Assembly: GCF_019320115.1 (NCBI RefSeq)
Contig: NC_089593.1
Span: 40,396,489-40,460,488, forward strand
DNA length: 64,000 bases
Direction of reading: 5' to 3'
Source of the DNA: Miscanthus floridulus
Lineage: Eukaryota; Streptophyta; Magnoliopsida; Poales; Poaceae
The notes beneath the pieces are model-generated. The model had not been told where the DNA came from. It did not search any database and saw nothing but the letters and a program-made list of their open reading frames with translations. The position numbers and the translations under genes are program-made. Below, in pieces: positions 38,351 to 51,136 of this stretch (positions within the stretch are counted from its first letter, which is position 1; the number at the start of each line of letters is the position of its first letter).

Positions 38351-41300
38351 TCCAAACAAACCAAAACAAGATTTCACTTGAGCCTCGTCACCTAGGAGTT
38401 CTATCAGGTGCGGTCAAAATGATTTCCAAGACTTGTTTGGCACAAACCGTGCACCTATCTTGTACTGATACTAACACTATCTCCAAACGGAATAAACAAG
38501 ATTCCACTTGAGCCTCGTCACCTAGGAGTACCATCGGGTGCGTCCAAAACGAGTTCTGAGCCTGTGGTACATTTGGCACAAACCGTGCACCTATCTTGCA
38601 CTAATACTAACACTATATCCAAACGGATCGAAACGAGATTCCACTTTGGCCTCATCACCAAGGAGTTCTATCGGGTGAGGTCAAAATGATTTCCAAGCCT
38701 TGTTTGGAACAAACTGTGCACCTATCTTGCACTAATACTAACACTATCTCCAAACGGACCGAAATAAGATTCCACTTGAGCCTAATCACCTAGGAGTTCC
38801 ATCGGGTGCTTCTAAAATGATTTCCGAGTCTTGTTTGGCACAAACCATGCACCTATCTTGCATTGATACTAACACTATCTCCAAATGGACCAAAACAAGA
38901 TTCCACTTGAGCCTCGTCACCTAGGAGTACCGTCGGGTGCATGCAAAACAATTTCTGAGCATATGGCACATTTGGCACAAACCGTGCACCTATCTTGAAC
39001 TAATACTAACACTATATCCAAACAGACCGAAACAAGATTCCACTTGAGCCTTGTCACCTAGGAGTGCCATCGGGTGCGTCCAAAACGATTTCTGATCCTA
39101 TGGTACGTTTGGCACAAACCGTGCATCTATCTTGCACTAATACTAACACTATATCCAAACAAACCGAAACAAGATTTCACTTGAGCCTCGTCACCTAGGA
39201 GTTCTATCGGGTGCGGTCAAAATGATTTCCAAGACTTGTTTGGCACAAACCGTGCACCTATCTTGTACTGATACTAACACTATCTCCAAACGGAATAAAC
39301 AAGATTCCACTTGAGCCTCGTCACCTAGGAGTACCATCGGGTGCGTCCAAAATGAGTTCTGAGCCTGTGGTACGTTTGGCACAAACCATGCACCTATCTT
39401 GCACTAATACTAACACTATATCCAAACGGACCGAAACGAGATTCCACTTGAGCCTCGTCACCTAGGAGTTCTATCTGGTGCGGTCAAAATGATTTTCGAT
39501 CCTTGTTTGGAGCAAACCATGCACCTATCTTGCACTAATACTAACACTATCTCCAAATGGACCAAAACAAGATTCCACTTGAGCCTCGTCACCTAGGAGT
39601 ACCATCGGGTGCATGCAAAACAATTTCTGAGCATATGGCACATTTGGCACATACCGTGCACCTATCTTGAACTAATACTAACACTATATCCAAACAGATC
39701 GAAACAAGATTCCACTTCAGCCTCGTCACCTAGGAGTACCATCGGGTGCGTCCAAAACGATTTCTGAGCCTATGGTACGTTTGGCACAAACCGTGCGCCT
39801 ATCTTGCACTAATACTAACACTATATCCAAACGGACCAAAACGAGATTCCACTTGAGCCTCGTCACCTAGGAGTTCTATCGAGTGTGGTCAAAATGATTT
39901 CCGAGCCTTGTTTGGAACAAACCGTGCACCAATCTTGCACTAATACTAACACTATCTCCAAATGGACTGAAACAAGATTCCACTTTAGCCTCGTCACCTA
40001 GGAGTTGCATCGGGTGCTTCCGAAATGATTTCCAAGCCTTGTTTGGCACAAACCGTGCACCTATCTTGCACTGATACTAACACTATATCCAAACAGACCG
40101 AAACGAGATTCCACTTGAGCCTCGTCACCTAGGAGTTCTATCGTGTGTGGTCAAAATGATTTCCGAGCATTGTTTGGAACAAACCGTGCACCTATCTTGC
40201 ACTAATACTAACACTATCTCCAAACAGACCGAAATAAGATTCCACTTGAGCCTCATCACCTAGGAGTTCCATCGGGTCCTTCTGAAATGATTTCTGAGCC
40301 TTGTTTGGCACAAACCGTGCACCTATCTAGCACTAATACTAACACTATCTCCAAACGGACTGAAACAAGATTCCACTTGAGCCTCGTCACCTAGGAGTAC
40401 CATCGGGTGCGTCCAAAATGATTTCTGAGCCCATGGTACGTTTGGCACAAACCGTGCACCCATATTGCACTAATACTAACACTATATCCAAACGGACCAA
40501 AATGAGGTTCCACTTGAGCCTCGTCACCTAGGAGTTCTATCGAGTGAGGTCAAAATGATTTCCGAGCCCTATTTGGAACAAACCGTGCACCTATCTTGCA
40601 CTAATACTAACACTATATCCGAATGGACTGAAACAAGATTCCACTTGAGCCTCATCACCTAGGAGTTCCATCGGGTGCTTCCGAAATGATTTTCGAGCCT
40701 TGTTTGGCACAAACCGTGCACCTATCTTGCACTAATACTAACACTATATCCAAACAGACTAAAACGAGATTCCACTTGAGCCTCATCACCTAGGAGTTCT
40801 ATCGGGTGCGGCCAAAATGATTTCCGAGCCTTGTTTGGAACAAACCATGCACCTATCTTGCACCAATACTAACACTATCTCCAAACGGACCAAAACAAGA
40901 TTCCACTTGAGCCTCATCACCTAGGAGTTCCATCGGGTGCTTCTGAAATGATTTCCGAGCCTTATTTGGCACAAACCATGCACCTATCTTGCACTGATGC
41001 TAACACTATCTCCAAACGGAAAGAAACAAGATTCCACTTGAGCCTCGTCACCTAGGAGTACCATCGGGTGCGTCCAAAATGAGTTCTGAGCCTGTGGTAC
41101 GTTTGGCATAGACCGTGCACCTATCTTGCACTAATACTAACATTATATCCAAACGGACCAAAACGAGATTCCACTTGAGCCTCGTCACCTAGGAGTTCTA
41201 TCAGGTGCGGTCAAAATGATTTCTAATCCTTGTTTGGAACAAACTGTGCACCTGTCTTGCACTAATACTAACACTATATCCAAACGGACTGAAATGAGAT

Positions 41301-42612
41301 TCCACTTGAGCCTCGTCACCTAGGAGTTCTATCAGGTGCGGTCAAAATGATTTCTGAGCCTTGTTTGGAACAAACCGTGCACCTATCTTGCACTAATACT
41401 AACACTATCTCCAAACAGACCGAAATAAGATTCCACTTGAGCCTCATCACCTAGGAGTTCCATCGGGTGCTTCTGAAATGATTTCCGAGCCTTATTTGGC
41501 ACAAACCGTGCACCTACCTTGCACTGATACTAACACTATCTCCAAATGGACCGAAACAAGATTCCACTTGAGCCTCGTCACCTAGGAGTACCATCAGGTG
41601 CGTCCAAAACGATTTCTGATCCTATGGTACGTTTGGCACAAACCGTGCACCTATCTTGCACTAATACTAACACTATATCCAAACGGACCGAAACGAGATT
41701 CCACTTGAGCCTCGTCACCTAGGAGTTCTATCAGGTGCGGTCAAAATGATTTCGGAGCCTTGTTTGGAACAAATCGTGCACCTATCTTGCACTAATACTA
41801 ACACTATCTCCAAATGGACCGAAATAAGATTCCACTTGAGCCTCATCACCTAGGAGTTCCATCGGGTGCTTCTGAAATGATTTCCGAGCCTTATTTGGCA
41901 CAAACCGTGCACCTATCTTGCACTGATACTAACACTATCTCCAAACAGACCAAAACAAGATTCCACTTGAGCCTCATCACCTAGGAGTACCATCGGGTGC
42001 GTCCAAAACGATTTCTAGGCCTATGGTACGTTTGGCACAAACCATGCACCTATCTTGCACTAAAACTAACACTATATCCAAACGGATCGAAACGAGATTC
42101 CACTTGAGCCTCGTCACCAAGGAGTTCTATCGGGTGAGGTCAAAATGATTTCCGAGCCTTGTTTGGAACAAACCGTGCACCTATCTTGCACTAATACAGG
42201 CACTATCTCGAAACGGACCAAAATAAGATTCCACCTGAGCCTAATCACCTAGGAGTTCCATCGGGTGCTTCTAAAATGATTTCCGAGTCTTGTTTGGCAC
42301 AAACCATGCACCTATCTTGCATTGATACTAACACTATCTCCAAATGGACCAAAACAAGATTCCACTTGAGCCTCGTCACCTAGGAGTACCGTCGGGTGCA
42401 TGCAAAACAATTTCTGAGCGTATGGCACATTTGGCACAAACTGTGCACCTATCTTGAACTAATACTAACACTATATCCAAACAGACCGAAACAAGATTCC
42501 ACTTGAGCCTTGTCACCTAGGAGTGCCATCGGGTGCGTCCAAAATGATTTCTGATCCTATGGTACGTTTGGCACAAACCGTGCATCTATCTTGCACTAAT
42601 ACTAACACTATA
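38351..42612. repeat. HOR2 copy 1 (4262 bp, short by 399 bp)
   Basis: Starts at TCCAAACAAACC in an L monomer and is collinear with 42613-47273 at offset 4262, then 4661. The offset changes because 399 bp (one L plus two S) present in later copies around 42893-43291 is absent here near 38635. It carries GGAATAAACAAG monomers near 38489 and 39292 and the shared core at 39571-41166. Confidence 0.88.
39571..41166. repeat. Ordered 12-monomer core shared by all three higher-order units
   Basis: From the GCATGCAAAAC L monomer to the GGCATAGACC L monomer, the order L L Sb Sa Sb Sa L Sb Sa Sb Sa L occupies 1596 bp here, 1595 bp in HOR1 copy 2 (16076-17670) and 1595 bp in the third block (55013-56607). 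Position-specific variants also agree, such as CCAATCTTG in the third monomer, GAGCATTG in the fifth and TCTAGCACT in the sixth. The one-base length difference is a GATCCAC variant. Confidence 0.85.
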
Positions 42613-45600
42613 TCCAAACAAACCAAAACAAGATTTCACTTGAGCCTCGTCACCTAGGAGTTCTATCGGGTGCGGTCAAAATGATTTCCAAGACTTGTTT
42701 GGCACAAACCGTGCACCTATCTTGTACTGATACTAACACTATCTCCAAACGGAATAAACAAGATTCCACTTGAGCCTCGTCACCTAGGAGTACCATCGGG
42801 TGCGTCCAAAACGAGTTCTGAGCCTGTGGTACATTTGGCACAAACCGTGCACCTATCTTGCACTAATACTAACACTATATCCAAACGGACCGAAACGAGA
42901 TTCCACTTGAGCCTCGTCACCTAGGAGTTCTATCAGGTGCGGTCAAAATGATTTTCAAGCCTTGTTTGGAACAAATCGTGCACCTATCTTGCACTAATAC
43001 TAACACTATCTCCAAATGGACCGAAATAAGATTCCACTTGAGCCTCATCACCTAGGAGTTCCATCGGGTGCTTCTGAAATGATTTCCGAGCCTTATTTGG
43101 CACAAACCGTGCACCTATCTTGCACTGATACTAACACTATCTCCAAACAGACCGAAACAAGATTCCACTTGAGCCTCGTCACCTAGGAGTACCATCGGGT
43201 GCGTCCAAAATGATTTCTGGGCCTATGGTACGTTTGGCACAAACCGTGCACCTATCTTGCACTAATACTAACACTATATCCAAACGGATCGAAACGAGAT
43301 TCCACTTTAGCCTCATCACCAAGGAGTTCTATCGGGTGAGGTCAAAATGATTTCCAAGCCTTGTTTGGAACAAACTGTGCACCTATCTTGCACTAATACT
43401 AACACTATCTCCAAACGGACCGAAATAAGATTCCACTTGAGCCTAATCACCTAGGAGTTCCATCGGGTGCTTCTAAAATGATTTCCGAGTCTTGTTTGGC
43501 ACAAACCATGCACCTATCTTGCATTGATACTAACACTATCTCCAAATGGACCAAAACAAGATTCCACTTGAGCCTCGTCACCTAGGAGTACCGTCGGGTG
43601 CATGCAAAACAATTTCTGAGCATATGGCACATTTGGCACAAACCGTGCACCTATCTTGAACTAATACTAACACTATATCCAAACAGACCGAAACAAGATT
43701 CCACTTGAGCCTTGTCACCTAGGAGTGCCATCGGGTGCGTCCAAAACGATTTCTGATCCTATGGTACGTTTGGCACAAACCGTGCATCTATCTTGCACTA
43801 ATACTAACACTATATCCAAACAAACCGAAACAAGATTTCACTTGAGCCTCGTCACCTAGGAGTTCTATCGGGTGCGGTCAAAATGATTTCCAAGACTTGT
43901 TTGGCACAAACCGTGCACCTATCTTGTACTGATACTAACACTATCTCCAAACGGAATAAACAAGATTCCACTTGAGCCTCGTCACCTAGGAGTACCATCG
44001 GGTGCGTCCAAAATGAGTTCTGAGCCTGTGGTACGTTTGGCACAAACCGTGCACCTATCTTGCACTAATACTAACACTATATCCAAACGGACCGAAACGA
44101 GATTCCACTTGCGCCTCGTCACCTAGGAGTTCTATCTGGTGCGGTCAAAATGATTTTCGATCCTTGTTTGGAGCAAACCATGCACCTATCTTGCACTAAT
44201 ACTAACACTATCTCCAAATGGACCAAAACAAGATTCCACTTGAGCCTCGTCACCTAGGAGTACCATCGGGTGCATGCAAAACAATTTCTGAGCATATGGC
44301 ACATTTGGCACATACCGTGCACCTATCTTGAACTAATACTAACACTATATCCAAACAGATCGAAACAAGATTCCACTTCAGCCTCGTCACCTAGGAGTAC
44401 CATCGGGTGCGTCCAAAACGATTTCTGAGCCTATGGTACGTTTGGCACAAACCGTGCGCCTATCTTGCACTAATACTAACACTATATCCAAACGGACCAA
44501 AACGAGATTCCACTTGAGCCTCGTCACCTAGGAGTTCTATCGAGTGTGGTCAAAATGATTTCCGAGCCTTGTTTGGAACAAACCGTGCACCAATCTTGCA
44601 CTAATACTAACACTATCTCCAAATGGACTGAAACAAGATTCCACTTTAGCCTCGTCACCTAGGAGTTGCATCGGGTGCTTCCGAAATGATTTCCAAGCCT
44701 TGTTTGGCACAAACCGTGCACCTATCTTGCACTGATACTAACACTATATCCAAACAGACCGAAACGAGATTCCACTTGAGCCTCGTCACCTAGGAGTTCT
44801 ATCGTGTGTGGTCAAAATGATTTCCGAGCATTGTTTGGAACAAACCGTGCACCTATCTTGCACTAATACTAACACTATCTCCAAACAGACCGAAATAAGA
44901 TTCCACTTGAGCCTCATCACCTAGGAGTTCCATCGGGTCCTTCTGAAATGATTTCTGAGCCTTGTTTGGCACAAACCGTGCACCTATCTAGCACTAATAC
45001 TAACACTATCTCCAAACGGACTGAAACAAGATTCCACTTGAGCCTCGTCACCTAGGAGTACCATCGGGTGCGTCCAAAATGATTTCTGAGCCCATGGTAC
45101 GTTTGGCACAAACCGTGCACCCATATTGCACTAATACTAACACTATATCCAAACGGACCAAAATGAGGTTCCACTTGAGCCTCGTCACCTAGGAGTTCTA
45201 TCGAGTGAGGTCAAAATGATTTCCGAGCCCTATTTGGAACAAACCGTGCACCTATCTTGCACTAATACTAACACTATATCCGAATGGACTGAAACAAGAT
45301 TCCACTTGAGCCTCATCACCTAGGAGTTCCATCGGGTGCTTCCGAAATGATTTTCGAGCCTTGTTTGGCACAAACCGTGCACCTATCTTGCACTAATACT
45401 AACACTATATCCAAACAGACTAAAACGAGATTCCACTTGAGCCTCATCACCTAGGAGTTCTATCGGGTGCGGCCAAAATGATTTCCGAGCCTTGTTTGGA
45501 ACAAACCATGCACCTATCTTGCACCAATACTAACACTATCTCCAAACGGACCAAAATAAGATTCCACTTGAGCCTCATCACCTAGGAGTTCCATCGGGTG

Positions 45601-47273
45601 CTTCTGAAATGATTTCCGAGCTTTATTTGGCACAAACCATGCACCTATCTTGCACTGATGCTAACACTATCTCCAAACGGAAAGAAACAAGATTCCACTT
45701 GAGCCTCGTCACCTAGGAGTACCATCGGGTGCATCCAAAACGAGTTCTGAGCCTATGGTACGTTTGGCATAGACCGTGCACCTATCTTGCACTAATACTA
45801 ACATTATATCCAAACGGACCAAAACGAGATTCCACTTGAGCCTCGTCACCTAGGAGTTCTATCAGGTGCGGTCAAAATGATTTCTAATCCTTGTTTGGAA
45901 CAAACTGTGCACCTGTCTTGCACTAATACTAACACTATATCCAAACGGACTGAAATGAGATTCCACTTGAGCCTCGTCACCTAGGAGTTCTATCAGGTGC
46001 GGTCAAAATGATTTCCGAGCCTTGTTTGGAACAAACCGTGCACCTATCTTGCACTAATACTAACACTATCTCCAAACAGACCGAAATAAGATTCCACTTG
46101 AGCCTCATCACCTAGGAGTTCCATCGGGTGCTTCTGAAATGATTTCCGAGCCTTATTTGGCACAAACCGTGCACCTACCTTGCACTGATACTAACACTAT
46201 CTCCAAATGGACCGAAACAAGATTCCACTTGAGCCTCGTCACCTAGGAGTACCATCAGGTGCGTCCAAAACGATTTCTGATCCTATGGTACGTTTGGCAC
46301 AAACCGTGCACCTATCTTGCACTAATACTAACACTATATCCAAACGGACCGAAACGAAATTCCACTTGAGCCTCGTCACCTAGGAGTTCTATCAGGTGCG
46401 GTCAAAATGATTTCGGAGCCTTGTTTGGAACAAATCGTGCACCTATCTTGCACTAATACTAACACTATCTCCAAATGGACCGAAATAAGATTCCACTTGA
46501 GCCTCATCACCTAGGAGTTCCATCGGGTGCTTCTGAAATGATTTCCGAGCCTTATTTGGCACAAACCGTGCACCTATCTTGCACTGATACTAACACTATC
46601 TCCAAACAGACCAAAACAAGATTCCACTTGAGCCTCATCACCTAGGAGTACCATCGGGTGCGTCCAAAACGATTTCTAGGCCTATGGTACGTTTGGCACA
46701 AACCATGCACCTATCTTGCACTAAAACTAACACTATATCCAAACGGATCGAAACGAGATTCCACTTGAGCCTCGTCACCAAGGAGTTCTATCGGGTGAGG
46801 TCAAAATGATTTCCGAGCCTTGTTTGGAACAAACCGTGCACCTATCTTGCACTAATACTAGCACTATCTCGAAACGGACCAAAATAAGATTCCACCTGAG
46901 CCTAATCACCTAGGAGTTCCATCGGGTGCTTCTAAAATGATTTCCGAGTCTTGTTTGGCACAAACCATGCACCTATCTTGCATTGATACTAACACTATCT
47001 CCAAATGGACCAAAACAAGATTCCACTTGAGCCTCGTCACCTAGGAGTACCGTCGGGTGCATGCAAAACAATTTCTGAGCGTATGGCACATTTGGCACAA
47101 ACTGTGCACCTATCTTGAACTAATACTAACACTATATCCAAACAGACCGAAACAAGATTCCACTTGAGCCTTGTCACCTAGGAGTGCCATCGGGTGCATC
47201 CAAAATGATTTCTGATCCTATGGTACGTTTGGCACAAACCGTGCATCTATCTTGCACTAATACTAACACTATA
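42613..47273. repeat. HOR2 copy 2 (full unit, 4661 bp, about 35 monomers)
   Basis: The TCCAAACAAACCAAAAC start recurs at 47274. The length fits 13 L (137) plus 22 S (131) minus two bases, and two GGAATAAACAAG monomers, each one base short, are present (near 42749 and 43951, 1202 bp apart). Diagnostic variants are CTTGTACTGATAC, TCGATCCTTGTTTGGAGC, CACTTCAGCC, CACTTTAGCCTCG, GAGTTGCATC, CCCATATTGC and TATATCCGAATGG. Confidence 0.9.
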
Positions 47274-50200
47274 TCCAAACAAACCAAAACAAGATTTCAC
47301 TTGAGCCTCGTCACCTAGGAGTTCTATCGGGTGCGGTCAAAATGATTTCCAAGACTTGTTTGGCACAAACCGTGCACCTATCTTGTACTGATACTAACAC
47401 TATCTCCAAACGGAATAAACAAGATTCCACTTGAGCCTCGTCACCTAGGAGTACCATCGGGTGCGTCCAAAACGAGTTCTGAGCCTGTGGTACATTTGGC
47501 ACAAACCGTGCACCTATCTTGCACTAATACTAACACTATATCCAAACGGACCGAAACGAGATTCCACTTGAGCCTCGTCACCTAGGAGTTCTATCAGGTG
47601 CGGTCAAAATGATTTTCAAGCCTTGTTTGGAACAAATTGTGCACCTATCTTGCACTAATACTAACACTATCTCCAAATGGACCGAAATAAGATTCCACTT
47701 GAGCCTCATCACCTAGGAGTTCCATCGGGTGCTTCTGAAATGATTTCCGAGCCTTATTTGGCACAAACCGTGCACCTATCTTGCACTGATACTAACACTA
47801 TCTCCAAACAGACCGAAACAAGATTCCACTTGAGCCTCGTCACCTAGGAGTACCATCGGGTGCGTCCAAAATGATTTCTGGGCCTATGGTACGTTTGGCA
47901 CAAACCGTGCACCTATCTTGCACTAATACTAACACTATATCCAAACGGATCGAAACGAGATTCCACTTTAGCCTCGTCACCAAGGAGTTCTATCGGGTGA
48001 GGTCAAAATGATTTCCAAGCCTTGTTTGGAACAAACTGTGCACCTATCTTGCACTAATACTAACACTATCTCCAAACGGACCGAAATAAGATTCCACTTG
48101 AGCCTAATCACCTAGGAGTTCCATCGGGTGCTTCTAAAATGATTTCCGAGTCTTGTTTGGCACAAACCATGCACCTATCTTGCATTGATGCTAACACTAT
48201 CTCCAAATGGACCAAAACAAGATTCCACTTGAGCCTCGTCACCTAGGAGTACCGTCGAGTGCATGCAAAACAATTTCTGAGCATATGGCACATTTGGCAC
48301 AAACCGTGCACCTATCTTGAACTAATACTAACACTATATCCAAACAGACCGAAACAAGATTCCACTTGAGCCTTGTCACCTAGGAGTGCCATCGGGTGCG
48401 TCCAAAACGATTTCTGATCCTATGGTACGTTTGGCACAAACCGTGCATCTATCTTGCACTAATACTAACACTATATCCAAACAAACCGAAACAAGATTTC
48501 ACTTGAGCCTCGTCACCTAGGAGTTCTATCGGGTGCGGTCAAAATGATTTCCAAGACTTGTTTGGCACAAACCGTGCACCTATCTTGTACTGATACTAAC
48601 AGTATCTCCAAACGGAATAAACAAGATTCCACTTGAGCCTCGTCACCTAGGAGTACCATCGGGTGCGTCCAAAATGAGTTCTGAGCCTGTGGTACGTTTG
48701 GCACAAACCGTGCACCTATCTTGCACTAATACTAACACTATATCCAAACGGACCGAAACGAGATTCCACTTGAGCCTCGTCACCTAGGAGTTCTATCTGG
48801 TGCGGTCAAAATGATTTTCGATCCTTGTTTGGAGCAAACCATGCACCTATCTTGCACTAATACTAACACTATCTCCAAATGGACCAAAACAAGATTCCAC
48901 TTGAGCCTCGTCACCTAGGAGTACCATCGGGTGCATGCAAAACAATTTCTGAGCATATGGCACATTTGGCACATACCGTGCACCTATCTTGAACTAATAC
49001 TAACACTATATCCAAACAGATCGAAACAAGATTCCACTTCAGCCTCGTCACCTAGGAGTACCATCGGGTGCGTCCAAAACGATTTCTGAGCCTATGGTAC
49101 GTTTGGCACAAACCGTGCGCCTATCTTGCACTAATACTAACACTATATCCAAACGGACCAAAACGAGATTCCACTTGAGCCTCGTCACCTAGGAGTTCTA
49201 TCGAGTGTGGTCAAAATGATTTCCGAGCCATGTTTGGAACAAACCGTGCACCAATCTTGCACTAATACTAACACTATCTCCAAATGGACTGAAACAAGAT
49301 TCCACTTTAGCCTCGTCACCTAGGAGTTGCATCGGGTGCTTCCGAAATGATTTCCAAGCCTTGTTTGGCACAAACCGTGCACCTATCTTGCACTGATACT
49401 AACACTATATCCAAACAGACCGAAACGAGATTCCACTTGAGCCTCGTCACCTAGGAGTTCTATCGTGTGTGGTCAAAATGATTTCCGAGCATTGTTTGGA
49501 ACAAACCGTGCACCTATCTTGCACTAATACTAACACTATCTCCAAACAGACCGAAATAAGATTCCACTTGAGCCTCATCACCTAGGAGTTCCATCGGGTC
49601 CTTCTGAAATGATTTCTGAGCCTTGTTTGGCACAAACCGTGCACCTATCTAGCACTAATACTAACACTATCTCCAAACGGACTGAAACAAGATTCCACTT
49701 GAGCCTCGTCACCTAGGAGTACCATCGGGTGCGTCCAAAATGATTTCTGAGCCCATGGTACGTTTGGCACAAACCGTGCACCCATATTGCACTAATACTA
49801 ACACTATATCCAAACGGACCAAAATGAGGTTCCACTTGAGCCTCGTCACCTAGGAGTTCTATCGAGTGAGGTCAAAATGATTTCCGAGCCCTATTTGGAA
49901 CAAACCGTGCACCTATCTTGCACTAATACTAACACTATATCCGAATGGACTGAAACAAGATTCCACTTGAGCCTCATCACCTAGGAGTTCCATCGGGTGC
50001 TTCCGAAATGATTTTCGAGCCTTGTTTGGCACAAACCGTGCACCTATCTTGCACTAATACTAACACTATATCCAAACAGACCGAAATGAGATTCCACTTG
50101 AGCCTCGTCACCTAGGAGTTCTATCAGGTGCAGTCAAAATGATTTCTGAGCCTTGTTTGGAACAAACCGTGCACCTATCTTGCACTAATACTAACACTAT

Positions 50201-51136
50201 ATCCAAACGGACCGAAACGAGATTCCACTTGAGCCTCGTCACCTAGGAGTTCTATCAGGTGCGGTCAAAATGATTTCCGAGCCTTGTTTGGAACAAATCG
50301 TGCACCTATCTTGCACTAATACTAACACTATCTCCAAATGGACCGAAATAAGATTCCACTTGAGCCTCATCACCTAGGAGTTCCATCGGGTGCTTCTGAA
50401 ATGATTTCCGAGCCTTATTTGGCACAAACCGTGCACCTATCTTGCACTGATTCTAACACTATCTCCAAACAGACCGAAACAAGATTCCACTTGAGCCTCG
50501 TCACCTAGGAGTACCATCGGGTGCGTCCAAAACGATTTCTGGGCCTATGGTACGTTTGGCACAAACCATGCACCTATCTTGCACTAAAACTAACACTATA
50601 TCCAAACGGATCGAAACGAGATTCCACTTGAGCCTCGTCACCAAGGAGTTCTATCGGGTGAGGTCAAAATGATTTCCGAGCCTTGTTTGGAACAAACCGT
50701 GCACCTATCTTGCACTAATACTAGCACTATCTCGAAACGGACCAAAATAAGATTCCACCTGAGCCTAATCACCTAGGAGTTCCATCGGGTGCTTCTAAAA
50801 TGATTTCCGAGTCTTGTTTGGCACAAACCATGCACCTATCTTGCATTGATACTAACACTATCTCCAAATGGACCAAAACAAGATTCCACTTGAGCCTCGT
50901 CACCTAGGAGTACCGTCGGGTGCATGCAAAACAATTTCTGAGCGTATGGCACATTTGGCACAAACTGTGCACCTATCTTGAACTAATACTAACACTATAT
51001 CCAAACAGACCGAAACAAGATTCCACTTGAGCCTTGTCACCTAGGAGTGCCATCGGGTGCGTCCAAAATGATTTCTGATCCTATGGTACGTTTGGCACAA
51101 ACCGTGCATCTATCTTGCACTAATACTAACACTATA
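47274..51136. repeat. HOR2 copy 3 (3863 bp, short by 798 bp)
   Basis: Matches copy 2 until about 50079. There the sequence jumps from the TATATCCAAACAGAC monomer to a monomer with CAGGTGCAGTC, then rejoins the unit, losing 798 bp net (two L plus four S, twice 399). The CAGGTGCAGTC monomer also occurs near 54790 and 59040 in the third block. The next unit starts at TCCAAACAAACC, 51137. Confidence 0.88.
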
